From assembly GCA_030666035.1 (NCBI GenBank), contig DAOUYQ010000016.1:1-10264 (forward strand): a stretch of DNA of 10,264 nt. Direction: 5' to 3'. This document shows, piece by piece, positions 1 through 6,643 of the stretch. The position numbers were made by a program, and so were the translations under genes. Origin of the DNA: Microcaldota archaeon (GTDB taxonomy: Archaea; Micrarchaeota; Micrarchaeia; Anstonellales; Bilamarchaeaceae). How positions within the stretch are numbered: position 1 is the first letter of the stretch; each line of letters begins with the position of its first letter. The notes beneath the pieces were generated by a model that saw only the letters and a list, made by a program, of their open reading frames with translations, was not told the DNA's origin and ran no database searches.

Positions 1-52
1 TCTTGGGATAGTCAGGCAAAACTAGTTATTCTTTTTGTACCTAATTTTATTT

Positions 53-433
53 ATGAGGCCAACTACTACTGATGCACTGATTGTGGAAAACGGGAAGATT
101 GTCCTGATTAAGCGGGGAACTGTGCCCTTCAAAGGGGTATGGGCACTTCCAGGAGGGTTTGTGGATTCGCAAGAAACTGCTGAAGAGGCATGTGTACGGG
201 AAGCGGAAGAGGAAACCGGGCTGGATGTAAAAATTGAAAGGCTTGTGGGCGTGTTCTCAAGCCCAGGGCGGGACCCGGAGCGCGGGACTATTGCAATTGC
301 GTATTTGTGCAATGTGGCTGGGGGAAAATTGCTGGGGGGAGATGATGCTGAGGAAGCAAAATGGTTTTCTTTGGTTTCGCTTCCCAAGTTGGCTTTTGAC
401 CATGGGGAAATTATTGGAAAGATGCTAGGATAG
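53..433 (+). CDS. Nudix hydrolase, probable ADP-ribose pyrophosphatase type
   Basis: Predicted cytosolic Nudix hydrolase of 126 residues, a normal length for a single-domain member. The Nudix box is complete: G35, E41, R49-E50, E53-E54, G56-L57, fitting GX5EX7REUXEEXGU; these residues bind the divalent metals. After it comes SSPGRDP (69-75), a motif typical of archaeal ADP-ribose pyrophosphatases, which split ADP-ribose into AMP and ribose 5-phosphate. Substrate is inferred from that motif; other nucleoside diphosphate-linked compounds are possible. I place the start at the ATG at 53; an in-frame TTG at 35 would add six residues (MYLILF) outside the usual domain start. No Shine-Dalgarno sequence is visible before 53 and any TATA box there is weak, so the promoter is unresolved. 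The stop lies 62 bp before the next gene, which has its own promoter. Confidence 0.9.
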   Translation: MRPTTTDALIVENGKIVLIKRGTVPFKGVWALPGGFVDSQETAEEACVREAEEETGLDVKIERLVGVFSSPGRDPERGTIAIAYLCNVAGGKLLGGDDAEEAKWFSLVSLPKLAFDHGEIIGKMLG

Positions 434-463
434 AGGAATACATAAAATATCACTAAACAACAC

Positions 464-473
464 ATTTATAAAT
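464..473 (+). promoter_or_regulatory. TATA box of the lipoprotein gene (leaderless)
   Basis: The sequence TTTATAAATA is a near-ideal archaeal TATA box. Its centre is about 27 bases upstream of the ATG at 496, so transcription would begin at or within a base or two of the start codon. No Shine-Dalgarno sequence lies between, which fits a leaderless mRNA and supports the ATG at 496 as the true start. Confidence 0.7.
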
Positions 474-495
474 ACTTCCATCTCCAATATATTGT

Positions 496-1752
496 ATGGA
501 AGCAAGGGAACTGGCAAGGCTAGGCATGGGCAGAAGGATGCTCAATCGAATCAGGAAGATTACCCGTCTTGGAAAGAAAAAGTTAGATAAGGAAGAACCT
601 CTTGTGGAAAAACGCGCAAATGCCCCCCTTAGCGGGCACCCTGCTCTTGCGGCTATGGCTTTTGTTTTGGCTGGTGCTTTTGTTTCTGCTTGTTACCAGA
701 TGGGGCCGGTGCCTAAAAATGAGGATAATGACCGGGATAGTGCCGGGCAGGTTGATACTGAGGGGCCGGATACTAATAGTGGAACTGGTATTGGCGGAGA
801 CGCCGATAGTGATGTGGACTCTGATACAAAATTGGATACGGACTCGGAAAGTAGTGAAAAATGCGGGGAAGAAGATGAATGCCGGGAGGATTCTGAGTGT
901 GAAACCTGGGAAGGATGTTATGCGTGCGTGTGCACTCTTGGGGAAGGAATGTGCTATGATGATTCTGACTGTGATGAGGAGCAATATTGCTATGAGCATG
1001 AGTGCACAGATGAGCCAGTGTGCGTAGAATTTGAATACCTGGGCGCATATTTTGAGGGTGAATATCCCGTTGTGCATTATAGGGCAGGCATAGAATATAC
1101 TGAACAGGTATACTTAAGCGATGGGCTGGAGGATACTTACTGGGGAGAGGGGCATCCAGAAGTTGGGGCTTTTAGTGCAGTATATATCTTTGACGCTTAT
1201 GATGATGGAATTCCAGAATACCTGGGAAATCCGAATAATCCTTCGCACAGAATATCTGCAGAAATAGTTAATTTCATATATGACGGGGAAGAGTTTGTCA
1301 TTACTGGTTTAGGTGGGGGAGAACTTGAGTTTGCAAAAGAAGAAGTGGGTGGGCTCATCCACACTGGGGACATAATATGGACATGGAGTGGGGGGGAAGA
1401 GTATGGGCTGCACCTAACTGATATAGAAAATATGGGGAACTGGGGCAATGCAGTAATTAGTGTTGTGGACTCAGAAGGTTTTGAAGTGTGCACTGAACGC
1501 TCTGAGCCCGGGGAAACCAGAATTGCGATGTGCGGGATTGAGGGGCTTGATGTTCATGTATACCAGAGTGCGACTGGCCTTAACTTCATTGCGAAATGGG
1601 CTGAGTTGGCAGTTCTAAATGAGGTTGTGAGCATAGGGGAACGGAGCGGGGATAACTTAGAAGGTGAATACGCATACTTTGGAAATATTAATGGAGTTAG
1701 CTACCTTCAATGGATTACGGTTATGTACCCAGAATGTGTGAAATGGGAGTAG
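496..1752 (+). CDS. Predicted surface lipoprotein with Asp/Ser linker and Cys-rich repeats
   Basis: I do not recognise a named family. The 418-residue protein has a long basic N-terminus (1-41, many Arg/Lys), one hydrophobic segment (about 49-65) and a lipobox-like V-S-A-C with Cys66, suggesting membrane anchoring by lipid or a single helix with the rest outside. Residues 75-121 form a low-complexity linker rich in Asp, Ser, Thr and Gly. Residues 123-176 hold eleven cysteines, including two repeats beginning CREDSEC (129) and CYDDSDC (153), each C-x2-DS-x-C followed by further paired Cys; this looks disulfide-bonded. From 177 to the end the composition suggests a beta-rich domain (many Gly, Tyr, Val, acidic residues) with three Cys. 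Similar DSDC-type repeats are familiar from myxobacterial secreted proteins, so transfer is possible, though base usage looks like the neighbours. A shorter start at Met11 or Met15 would give a more ordinary signal peptide, but the TATA position favours 496. Confidence 0.8.
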   Translation: MEARELARLGMGRRMLNRIRKITRLGKKKLDKEEPLVEKRANAPLSGHPALAAMAFVLAGAFVSACYQMGPVPKNEDNDRDSAGQVDTEGPDTNSGTGIGGDADSDVDSDTKLDTDSESSEKCGEEDECREDSECETWEGCYACVCTLGEGMCYDDSDCDEEQYCYEHECTDEPVCVEFEYLGAYFEGEYPVVHYRAGIEYTEQVYLSDGLEDTYWGEGHPEVGAFSAVYIFDAYDDGIPEYLGNPNNPSHRISAEIVNFIYDGEEFVITGLGGGELEFAKEEVGGLIHTGDIIWTWSGGEEYGLHLTDIENMGNWGNAVISVVDSEGFEVCTERSEPGETRIAMCGIEGLDVHVYQSATGLNFIAKWAELAVLNEVVSIGERSGDNLEGEYAYFGNINGVSYLQWITVMYPECVKWE

Positions 1753-1753
1753 C

Positions 1754-1766
1754 TTTTTTCTTTTTT
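1754..1766 (+). terminator. T-tract terminator after the lipoprotein gene
   Basis: Two runs of six T separated by one C begin one base after the TAG stop. A U-rich RNA 3' end without a required hairpin is the standard archaeal termination signal, recognised by RNA polymerase with FttA/aCPSF1. Confidence 0.55.
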
Positions 1767-1777
1767 AAAATTTAGAA

Positions 1778-1796
1778 AAGGAAGTTAAACTTCCTT
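1778..1796. repeat. Short inverted repeat between convergent genes
   Basis: Nine-base arms AAGGAAGTT and AACTTCCTT are separated by a single A. In RNA the innermost pairs would open to make a loop, leaving a stem of about seven or eight pairs. It covers the TAA stop (1785-1787) of the minus-strand coiled-coil gene and follows the T-tract of the plus-strand gene. It could block read-through or protect 3' ends; this is inference, and chance in a purine/pyrimidine-biased stretch is possible. Confidence 0.4.
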
Positions 1797-2330
1797 CTTT
1801 CCTTTCTCCCTTGTATCTTCAATAATTACGATGTCTTCCATGGAAACCATATCATCTGGTTTTTCACCAAATACAATACCGTGCCTCTTGCCGGACCTGA
1901 GGGTTTTGAGCCTTCCGTAGAGGTCTTTGAGCTCTGAGCGCATTCCTTTGAGTTCGCCCTCGATTTCAGTGATGCGGTTTTCGCAGTCTATAATGTCCTG
2001 CTTAACGAGCTTCTTTTTGCGCCTTGCTTTCTCAACTGCACGGAGCTCTTTTAGCTGCTCTTCTACTTTTTTTACTTCTTTTACAAGCTTGCGCTCTATT
2101 TGGGGGGTGTAGGCCTGGGTTGCAATTTTGAACTCTAACCTGCGCAGTTGTTTGCGGACAGGGCCAATTATGACGTGTTCGGTTTCTTTGAGGAAGGGCT
2201 CTAATGCTTTTTCTTCGTACTTTTTGTAGCGTATCCGGCCGTAGTTCTTTTTGATTTCATTAATGAGCTTGGTTTTATCGTCTTCAAGCACTTTAATGCG
2301 GCTTTCTACTTCCTCAAGGTCCATGGCCAT
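1785..2330 (-). CDS. Archaeal coiled-coil protein, COG1340-like
   Basis: A 181-residue, highly charged protein (Lys, Glu, Arg) that is almost wholly predicted coiled coil to about residue 145, followed by a short tail with hydrophobic strand-like patches (HGIVFGEK, EDIVIIED). The central segment RLEFKIATQAYTPQIERKLV resembles the signature of archaeal coiled-coil proteins grouped in COG1340, where a similar LE-[WF]-K-x-x-T segment precedes an Glu/Lys-rich helix; family assignment is from memory of that pattern and is tentative. No signal peptide, membrane helix or catalytic motif is seen, and the function is unknown. I use the ATG at 2330; GTG at 2333 and ATG at 2324 are alternatives with no clear Shine-Dalgarno to decide. 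The gene is divergent from the TrmJ-like gene across about 57 bp and converges on the lipoprotein gene. Confidence 0.8.
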   Translation of the reverse strand: MAMDLEEVESRIKVLEDDKTKLINEIKKNYGRIRYKKYEEKALEPFLKETEHVIIGPVRKQLRRLEFKIATQAYTPQIERKLVKEVKKVEEQLKELRAVEKARRKKKLVKQDIIDCENRITEIEGELKGMRSELKDLYGRLKTLRSGKRHGIVFGEKPDDMVSMEDIVIIEDTREKGKKEV

Positions 2331-2333
2331 CAC

Positions 2334-2387
2334 AAAAACGTTTAAACATTGCAGAATAAACTGTTGTAGAGGAGATTTATAGGAGTA
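2334..2387. promoter_or_regulatory. Divergent promoter region, coiled-coil gene / trmJ-like gene
   Basis: This short gap must drive both directions. For the plus-strand gene, TTTAAACA at 2341-2348 is a TATA candidate placing the RNA start near 2369, giving a short leader with GAGGAG (2369-2374) and AGGAG (2381-2385); the latter ends only two bases before ATG 2388. For the minus strand, GTTTATTC (about 2361-2354) sits about 27 bases before ATG 2330 and would give a leaderless RNA; CTATAAATC further upstream is an alternative. Which elements work cannot be told by eye. Confidence 0.45.
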
Positions 2388-3101
2388 ATGCTTTTAAAGG
2401 ATGTGGGCGACGTGGAGCAAATTGTTGTACTTGTGGGAACTGAATATGGATTCAACTTAGGCATGGTTGCACGGGCAATGAAGAACTTTGGGCTGAAGGA
2501 ATTGAGGATAGTGGAACCTTCCTGTGGAATATGTCCCGACGCAATTATGTATTCAAAACATGCAAAGGAGCTGCTTTTGGAAGCAAAATTTTACAAGAGC
2601 CTTAGGGGCGCGGTGGATGATTGTGATGCAGCGGTGGGTTTTACCGGAGTGCTAAAGCGGCACAGGGGGAGCATACGGGCTGCGGTCCCATTAAAGAAAT
2701 TCGTAGAAAAGGCAGATGAATACAGGGGGAGGGTGGCACTGGTTTTTGGAAGGGAGGGAATAGGGCTGGATGTGAAGGAAATAAAGGAATGCGATTACCT
2801 TGTGCATATAGAATGCATGCCCGAATACCCGGTATTGAACCTATCGCATGCAGTGGCTGTGGTGCTCTATGCCCTGAATGCGCGGAATGTAAAGAGAATG
2901 AGGGAAAAGAGGCTTTCTGGAAAGGAAAAAGAAATCCTTATACAAATGTTTAAAAGTTTGGTAGGGAGATATAAGTTCCGCAATCCAGAACGGTGCGAGG
3001 TAGCTTTCAGGAGGGTAATTGGAAGGGCAAACCCGACTGAGAAGGAAGGGAGGTCCATGATGAATGTATTCCGTGTCACTCTGGAAGAGCTAAAAAGGTA
3101 G
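2388..3101 (+). CDS. trmJ: TrmJ-like tRNA 2'-O-methyltransferase (SPOUT, TrmH family group 1)
   Basis: A 237-residue SPOUT RNA 2'-O-methyltransferase, which uses S-adenosylmethionine bound in a trefoil knot and acts as a dimer. All three family motifs are visible: motif 1 with N23 and R29 in FNLGMVARAMKNFG, motif 2 LVFGREGIGL (118-127), and motif 3 YPVLNLSHAV (147-156). The order and wording match the TrmJ/group 1 branch, whose characterised bacterial and archaeal members methylate position 32 of tRNA; the exact target here is inferred. Motif 2 has G-I where many relatives have D/S-S, and motif 3 has SH where AQ or SQ is common, both mild variations. A basic helical extension of about 70 residues (170-237) follows the catalytic domain and may bind tRNA. 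AGGAG just before the ATG supports the start. The next gene starts five bases after the stop, so the two are probably one operon. Confidence 0.88.
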   Translation: MLLKDVGDVEQIVVLVGTEYGFNLGMVARAMKNFGLKELRIVEPSCGICPDAIMYSKHAKELLLEAKFYKSLRGAVDDCDAAVGFTGVLKRHRGSIRAAVPLKKFVEKADEYRGRVALVFGREGIGLDVKEIKECDYLVHIECMPEYPVLNLSHAVAVVLYALNARNVKRMREKRLSGKEKEILIQMFKSLVGRYKFRNPERCEVAFRRVIGRANPTEKEGRSMMNVFRVTLEELKR

Positions 3102-3106
3102 AGAAC

Positions 3107-4276
3107 ATGAAGAAAATGGGGCTGCATGAGCTTATTTCACTTACTTTTGATTCTGAGCCTAAGGTCAGAAAGCAGGCTGCAATAGAGCTTGCAAAATATG
3201 ATGCTCCGGGTGCAATGTTCGCACTTGTGGAGCTCACTTATGACCGGAATAAGGGAGTGCAGGAAACTGCAAGGGAGCTTCTTGAAGAATTAAAGGGAAG
3301 GAGTGGGCCGGAATTAATGTCTTTTGCAGAGGTATTTTCCAAGGGGGAAAATGGGGAAAAGAAAGATGAGCCTGAAAAGAAAACTCAGGAAACCGCAAAA
3401 GAGAAGATGCTTGCGCCCATAGAAAAATTATTCGAGAAGAAACTGGGCAAAGAGAAAGGGGAAGTAATGAAGAAGAGGATGATGCCCACAATCGAAAAAA
3501 TGTACCTGAGGGCGATGAAGGAAGAGGGTGGAGAAAAGAAAATCAGTGCAGGGGGGGAGAAGGCAGTGCAGGAGATGCTTAGTGGCTACCTGGATATGGT
3601 GGCTGGAAGCGAAGAGAATATGTCCGGGGCTGAAGAAAAAGAGTTGGGGCAGCAATCACTTGCTGATGAGCTTGGGCTGGTTGGAACAAAGGAACTCAAG
3701 CCCGAAGCAGTATTCAAAGAGGCAGAAGTGGGGGCATTGGAAGACGAATCACAGGTTGATGTGGAACCAAGTGCGGAAGAGAGATGGATGGCTGAGAAAG
3801 CAGATGAAGAAACTGCTGGAACTACCGTATTCAGGCTTGCATTTGATACCATGATGGCTTCAAAGGGAAACGAGAAAGTGATGCAGAAGGCCATGAAAAA
3901 AATGCTAAAAAACACTGAAGGCCAGATAAAGATGGCTTTTGATGTTGCAAAGAACAGGTATAAGGAGCTGAACATAACGGATATTACGGCAATAAGAAGC
4001 GGGATGAGAAACATCAATACCGGAACGCTTTATGTGAAATTTATGGAGCATAAAGATTACCAGCGCACCAAGACCAAAAAGGATACATTTACGCGGCTTG
4101 TGGTTGCAGACCAGGGGGGAAACGAGGGGGTGATTTACTTATTTGATGAAAGGGGAAATCCGATAAAGCCTGGGATGAGGCTTAAGGTGGAGAAGGGCTT
4201 TGCAAAAACTTATGACTGGTCCGGGGAAACTGCAGTAACTGTAAGCAAGAAGGGGAGCATTTATATTATTCTCTAA
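3107..4276 (+). CDS. HEAT-repeat protein with C-terminal RPA-like OB fold
   Basis: This 389-residue protein has no name I recognise, but its layout is readable. Residues 7-62 form about two HEAT-type helical repeats (LISLTFDSEPKVRKQAAIEL, then ALVELTYDRNKGVQETAREL). Residues 75-285 are charged, helical and Lys/Glu-rich, with no catalytic motif. Residues 288-389 look like an OB fold of the archaeal RPA kind: NITDITAIRSGMRNINTGTLYV, then a variable loop rich in Lys/Thr, TRLVVADQGGNEGVIYLFD, NPIKPGMRLKVEKGFAKTYDWSG and a closing GSIYIIL strand. That suggests single-stranded DNA or RNA binding, with the helical part as a protein platform. It follows the TrmJ-like gene by five bases with only a weak AGGTAG upstream, so translation coupling is likely. 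Met4 (3116) is an alternative start. Its 3' end overlaps the convergent methyltransferase by 11 bp. Role in replication, repair or RNA metabolism is open. Confidence 0.82.
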   Translation: MKKMGLHELISLTFDSEPKVRKQAAIELAKYDAPGAMFALVELTYDRNKGVQETARELLEELKGRSGPELMSFAEVFSKGENGEKKDEPEKKTQETAKEKMLAPIEKLFEKKLGKEKGEVMKKRMMPTIEKMYLRAMKEEGGEKKISAGGEKAVQEMLSGYLDMVAGSEENMSGAEEKELGQQSLADELGLVGTKELKPEAVFKEAEVGALEDESQVDVEPSAEERWMAEKADEETAGTTVFRLAFDTMMASKGNEKVMQKAMKKMLKNTEGQIKMAFDVAKNRYKELNITDITAIRSGMRNINTGTLYVKFMEHKDYQRTKTKKDTFTRLVVADQGGNEGVIYLFDERGNPIKPGMRLKVEKGFAKTYDWSGETAVTVSKKGSIYIIL

Positions 4277-4892
4277 AAAGTTCCAAGAGAACAAGTTTTT
4301 CGAAAAAGAAGGGCTGCTCTTCCAGAATTTCTGCAGAGAAACCTAACCGGTTTGCTTTTTCTATTGTTTTTGGAATGTCTGTAAGTGAGCTCTGGGTTAA
4401 GAGTGCCCTTCCCTGCGGAAGGAGGTAATCCTGCAGGTGGTGGAGGAAACGGTCAGTTTGCTCCCTGCCATCTTTTCCCCCGTAAAGGGCAAGGTCGAGC
4501 AGGGTTTGCTTTCTGCTTCCGTTTTGCTCTTCCGGAAGGTATGGGGGGTTAAAGAGGATTGCATCAAAGCGGAGGTTTGGGGCATTTGAAAAAAGGTCTG
4601 AGTGGATAAAAGAAGCATTTTTTATGCGGTTATGGGCTGCATTGTAGGCTGCATTTTGCACTGCTTTTGGATTGAGGTCTATGCCCAGTACATAATTGGA
4701 AGGATTGCGGGAGGCATTCAAAAGGGCGGAGAGGCCACAGCCGGTTCCAATTTCCAGGATATTCCCTTCGAGTTTATGGGAATGCTTTGCGAGCAGGAAT
4801 GAGTCTTCCTGGGGAATATAGACATCTTTGAAGACATCTAAATGCAGCCCCATAAAATTGAGTTGGGAAGCATAAACTGGAAGTTCGCCCAT
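4266..4892 (-). CDS. HemK2/Mtq2-like protein glutamine methyltransferase
   Basis: A 208-residue class I S-adenosylmethionine-dependent methyltransferase. Counting from the ATG at 4892, the N-terminal VYIPQEDSFLL (about 24-34) is the entry motif of the HemK2/Mtq2 group, EIGTGCG (47-53) is the SAM-binding loop, D72 follows strand 2, and NPPY (115-118) is the catalytic motif that binds the planar amide of glutamine. Eukaryotic and archaeal members methylate the Gln of the GGQ motif in release factor eRF1/aRF1 with the partner Trm112; that target is inferred here and no Trm112 gene is in the window. Length is that of the short archaeal form without the bacterial PrmC N-terminal domain. A TTG at 4895 would add one residue. 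The gene lies 25 bp after the HD-domain gene on the same strand, and its 3' end overlaps the HEAT/OB gene. Confidence 0.85.
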   Translation of the reverse strand: MGELPVYASQLNFMGLHLDVFKDVYIPQEDSFLLAKHSHKLEGNILEIGTGCGLSALLNASRNPSNYVLGIDLNPKAVQNAAYNAAHNRIKNASFIHSDLFSNAPNLRFDAILFNPPYLPEEQNGSRKQTLLDLALYGGKDGREQTDRFLHHLQDYLLPQGRALLTQSSLTDIPKTIEKANRLGFSAEILEEQPFFFEKLVLLELFRE

Positions 4893-4913
4893 CAATTAGA
4901 ATAGGTTTTCGGG

Positions 4914-4924
4914 GTTTTTAAGAG
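4914..4924 (-). promoter_or_regulatory. Possible internal TATA box for the HemK2-like gene
   Basis: On the minus strand CTCTTAAAAAC spans the stop codon of the upstream HD gene. Its centre is about 26 bases before the ATG at 4892, the spacing expected for a leaderless transcript, and no Shine-Dalgarno is visible before that ATG. The methyltransferase may therefore have its own start in addition to read-through. Confidence 0.4.
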
Positions 4925-6480
4925 TTGTCTTTGGGGGGATTATTCGCGGGATGGTTTTTTAGGGCATCGCTAATTTCCTTTTTGTAAAGCTCGGTGAGCT
5001 GATCTATTAGCCAGTAGTAGGCGATTTCAACTTTCCTGAGCAATTCCATGCCTGTGGGCCCAAAAGGGATTTCATTTTTTCCATCTTTGGAAAGTTTGTG
5101 GGTTGGGATATAGTTTGTTATGTCCCCGGCTTCCCCCAAAATTTCAAAAACATCTTTTCTTTTTTCAGAACGGCGTATTACCCTCTGCCGCTCTTTTAGG
5201 GGGGTGAATCCATAGATCCTGAATATCTCTTCATGTAATGGGGAAGAACTCGGAAGTGCACTGTTTTCCGGGTCAAAATTAAACCTGTTTCCAATGTACT
5301 TCCTAAGAAGGAAATTATACTTCAGGCCAAGGCGGGAAGGGAGGCCGATTTCTATGGAATCAGTTGCCAGAATAACCGGGGTGTCCACCTCCCTTGAATA
5401 GACGATTGTATATGCAAAATGGGGGTCTGGATGCTTCTGAAGGTCCTCAATCTCAAAACGGCTCCGGAATTTGAATGTGACTACTGGCTGGGAAGGTTTT
5501 GTCGGCGTTACGCTCCGGCCGATATCGATTCCGGCGCTCTGGAAAAGTTCGGCGATATATTTGCGGTCGGGCCCTACGAAAAAAATTCCACTTGGCCTCA
5601 TCCCATAACGGGCCATGGTACGCATTACCCTCATGTATTTTGTTTCATCAACACCCCTGCTGCTCTCCGCATTGTGTATATGGTCAAGTTCCTTGAGGTA
5701 AATAGTGCTTATCCTGCCAGAATTCAAAAGGCCCTTGTGGGTTCCATATCCCCTGTAATAAGCTTCATTCAGGTCATCAAAAAGGGATTCCTCTGCATTG
5801 GGATCCAGGGATTCTTTGTAATATTCATCATCCATTTCATAGTATCTTGGGTCATCTGCAAAAACCCATTCTTTGGTGGATTCTATATAGTGGGGTTTGG
5901 TAAGAAAGATAATTGTATCTATTATCTTGGCAGCGGAATGCTCGAAAAATGGGTCTCCGCTAAAGAAGTTCAGAATGTCTTGGGGCGTTACCTTGTTCTT
6001 TTGGTTTTTCAGTTTGTTCGTATCTTCAAATAAATCGTGGCCAAGGGCCGCGCAAACATCTTCGGCCGTGGCGCCGCTTCTTGCTGCACGTATGGCTACG
6101 GCAAGGGGATGGACTATTGCCAGGTTTCCGTCATCCCTTCGCTTCTTGTTGAGGTATACTGGTTCGATAAAATGGAACATTTGCGTTATCAGGGCAATTT
6201 GAGGGGGAGTATACCTCTTTTTTATTATGCCCTCCAAAATCGAAAAAGAAAAATTTTCATTCTTGAAAAGAACCCTTGAAGACTGGGGGCGCTGGTGGAG
6301 TTGGGCGGGGAACAATTTTGGGAACATATTAAATTGGAAAAAATCCCTCCCTGCCACCTTAAAAAATCTGGAAAGGTTTGCGCGGCCGTTGGTTATTCTG
6401 GAGCCTCTGGCAGCTGGTGGGGGGTCAGGTGGATAGCGCAGCCTAAGCGGAGGTTGAAATCGTGTTCCAGAAGACTCCAT
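4918..6480 (-). CDS. HD-domain protein related to RelA/SpoT/Mesh1 (p)ppGpp hydrolases
   Basis: A 520-residue protein whose core is an HD phosphohydrolase domain of the SpoT type. Visible in order: HPLAVA (H124), GHDLFEDT (H148, D149, E152, D153), a VTPQDILNFF...IIDTIIFLTK segment (164-195) matching the region after EDT in Rel proteins, and LKELDHIHN (D266, N270) where Rel has KLADRLHN. These cover the Mn-binding His, His-Asp and Asp and the catalytic Glu-Asp, so an active hydrolase is plausible; (p)ppGpp itself is not proven as substrate. Between the LTK segment and D266 is an acidic, Tyr-rich insertion (196-258). Residues 335-520 match no domain I know, and I see no synthetase, TGS or ACT domain. 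The Pro/Arg-rich first 80 residues are odd, but a TATA box supports ATG 6480; Met52 is an alternative. It leads a likely two-gene unit with the HemK2-like gene. Confidence 0.75.
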   Translation of the reverse strand: MESSGTRFQPPLRLRYPPDPPPAARGSRITNGRANLSRFFKVAGRDFFQFNMFPKLFPAQLHQRPQSSRVLFKNENFSFSILEGIIKKRYTPPQIALITQMFHFIEPVYLNKKRRDDGNLAIVHPLAVAIRAARSGATAEDVCAALGHDLFEDTNKLKNQKNKVTPQDILNFFSGDPFFEHSAAKIIDTIIFLTKPHYIESTKEWVFADDPRYYEMDDEYYKESLDPNAEESLFDDLNEAYYRGYGTHKGLLNSGRISTIYLKELDHIHNAESSRGVDETKYMRVMRTMARYGMRPSGIFFVGPDRKYIAELFQSAGIDIGRSVTPTKPSQPVVTFKFRSRFEIEDLQKHPDPHFAYTIVYSREVDTPVILATDSIEIGLPSRLGLKYNFLLRKYIGNRFNFDPENSALPSSSPLHEEIFRIYGFTPLKERQRVIRRSEKRKDVFEILGEAGDITNYIPTHKLSKDGKNEIPFGPTGMELLRKVEIAYYWLIDQLTELYKKEISDALKNHPANNPPKDNS

Positions 6481-6504
6481 TATCTATATTTTAGCCCCCA
6501 TAAA

Positions 6505-6514
6505 GCTTAAATAT
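6505..6514 (-). promoter_or_regulatory. TATA box of the HD-domain gene
   Basis: Read on the minus strand, ATATTTAAGC is centred about 29 bases upstream of the ATG at 6480, so RNA would start within a few bases of that codon. No Shine-Dalgarno is present between them, consistent with a leaderless or nearly leaderless mRNA and with the long N-terminus. Confidence 0.55.
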
Positions 6515-6590
6515 GGTGAGGGAAATCCAACTTTTGAACAGAAAGTAACACTTTTTTGGGAAAATGCAGCTCTACCAAGAAAATGGGCAA

Positions 6591-6601
6591 GCTTTATAAA
6601 G
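6591..6601 (+). promoter_or_regulatory. TATA box and Shine-Dalgarno of the proteasome beta gene
   Basis: GCTTTATAAAG is a good archaeal TATA box and predicts an RNA start near 6622-6625, giving a leader of about 20 bases. Within that leader GGTGAG (6635-6640) matches the archaeal anti-Shine-Dalgarno core and lies just before the ATG at 6644. This gene therefore seems to use a leadered mRNA, unlike the leaderless genes nearby. The rest of the 163-base gap from 6481 holds only the divergent HD-gene promoter and nothing else I can support. Confidence 0.6.
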
Positions 6602-6643
6602 ATTTAGAGGAACTAATGATACGATACTATTTTTGGTGAGCCA

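Noticed and set aside
1..52. Possible upstream gene end or promoter at the left edge
   Set aside because: Too short to judge; no clear TATA box, ribosome site or coding continuation could be supported.
22..465. Minus-strand open frame of 147 codons
   Set aside because: It is the antisense of the Nudix gene; the Nudix box on the plus strand is complete and the minus product has only Ser/Pro-rich low complexity.
583..1077. Open frames on both strands inside the lipoprotein gene
   Set aside because: They mirror the acidic Asp/Ser and Cys-rich codons of the plus-strand gene and show no domain or start signal of their own.
5419..6033. Plus-strand open frame of 204 codons
   Set aside because: It lies wholly opposite the HD gene, whose catalytic motifs are intact; the plus product resembles no family and has no promoter or ribosome site.
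6564..6599. Eleven-codon open frame upstream of psmB
   Set aside because: It overlaps the psmB TATA box and ends before the predicted RNA start, so it would not be transcribed with psmB.
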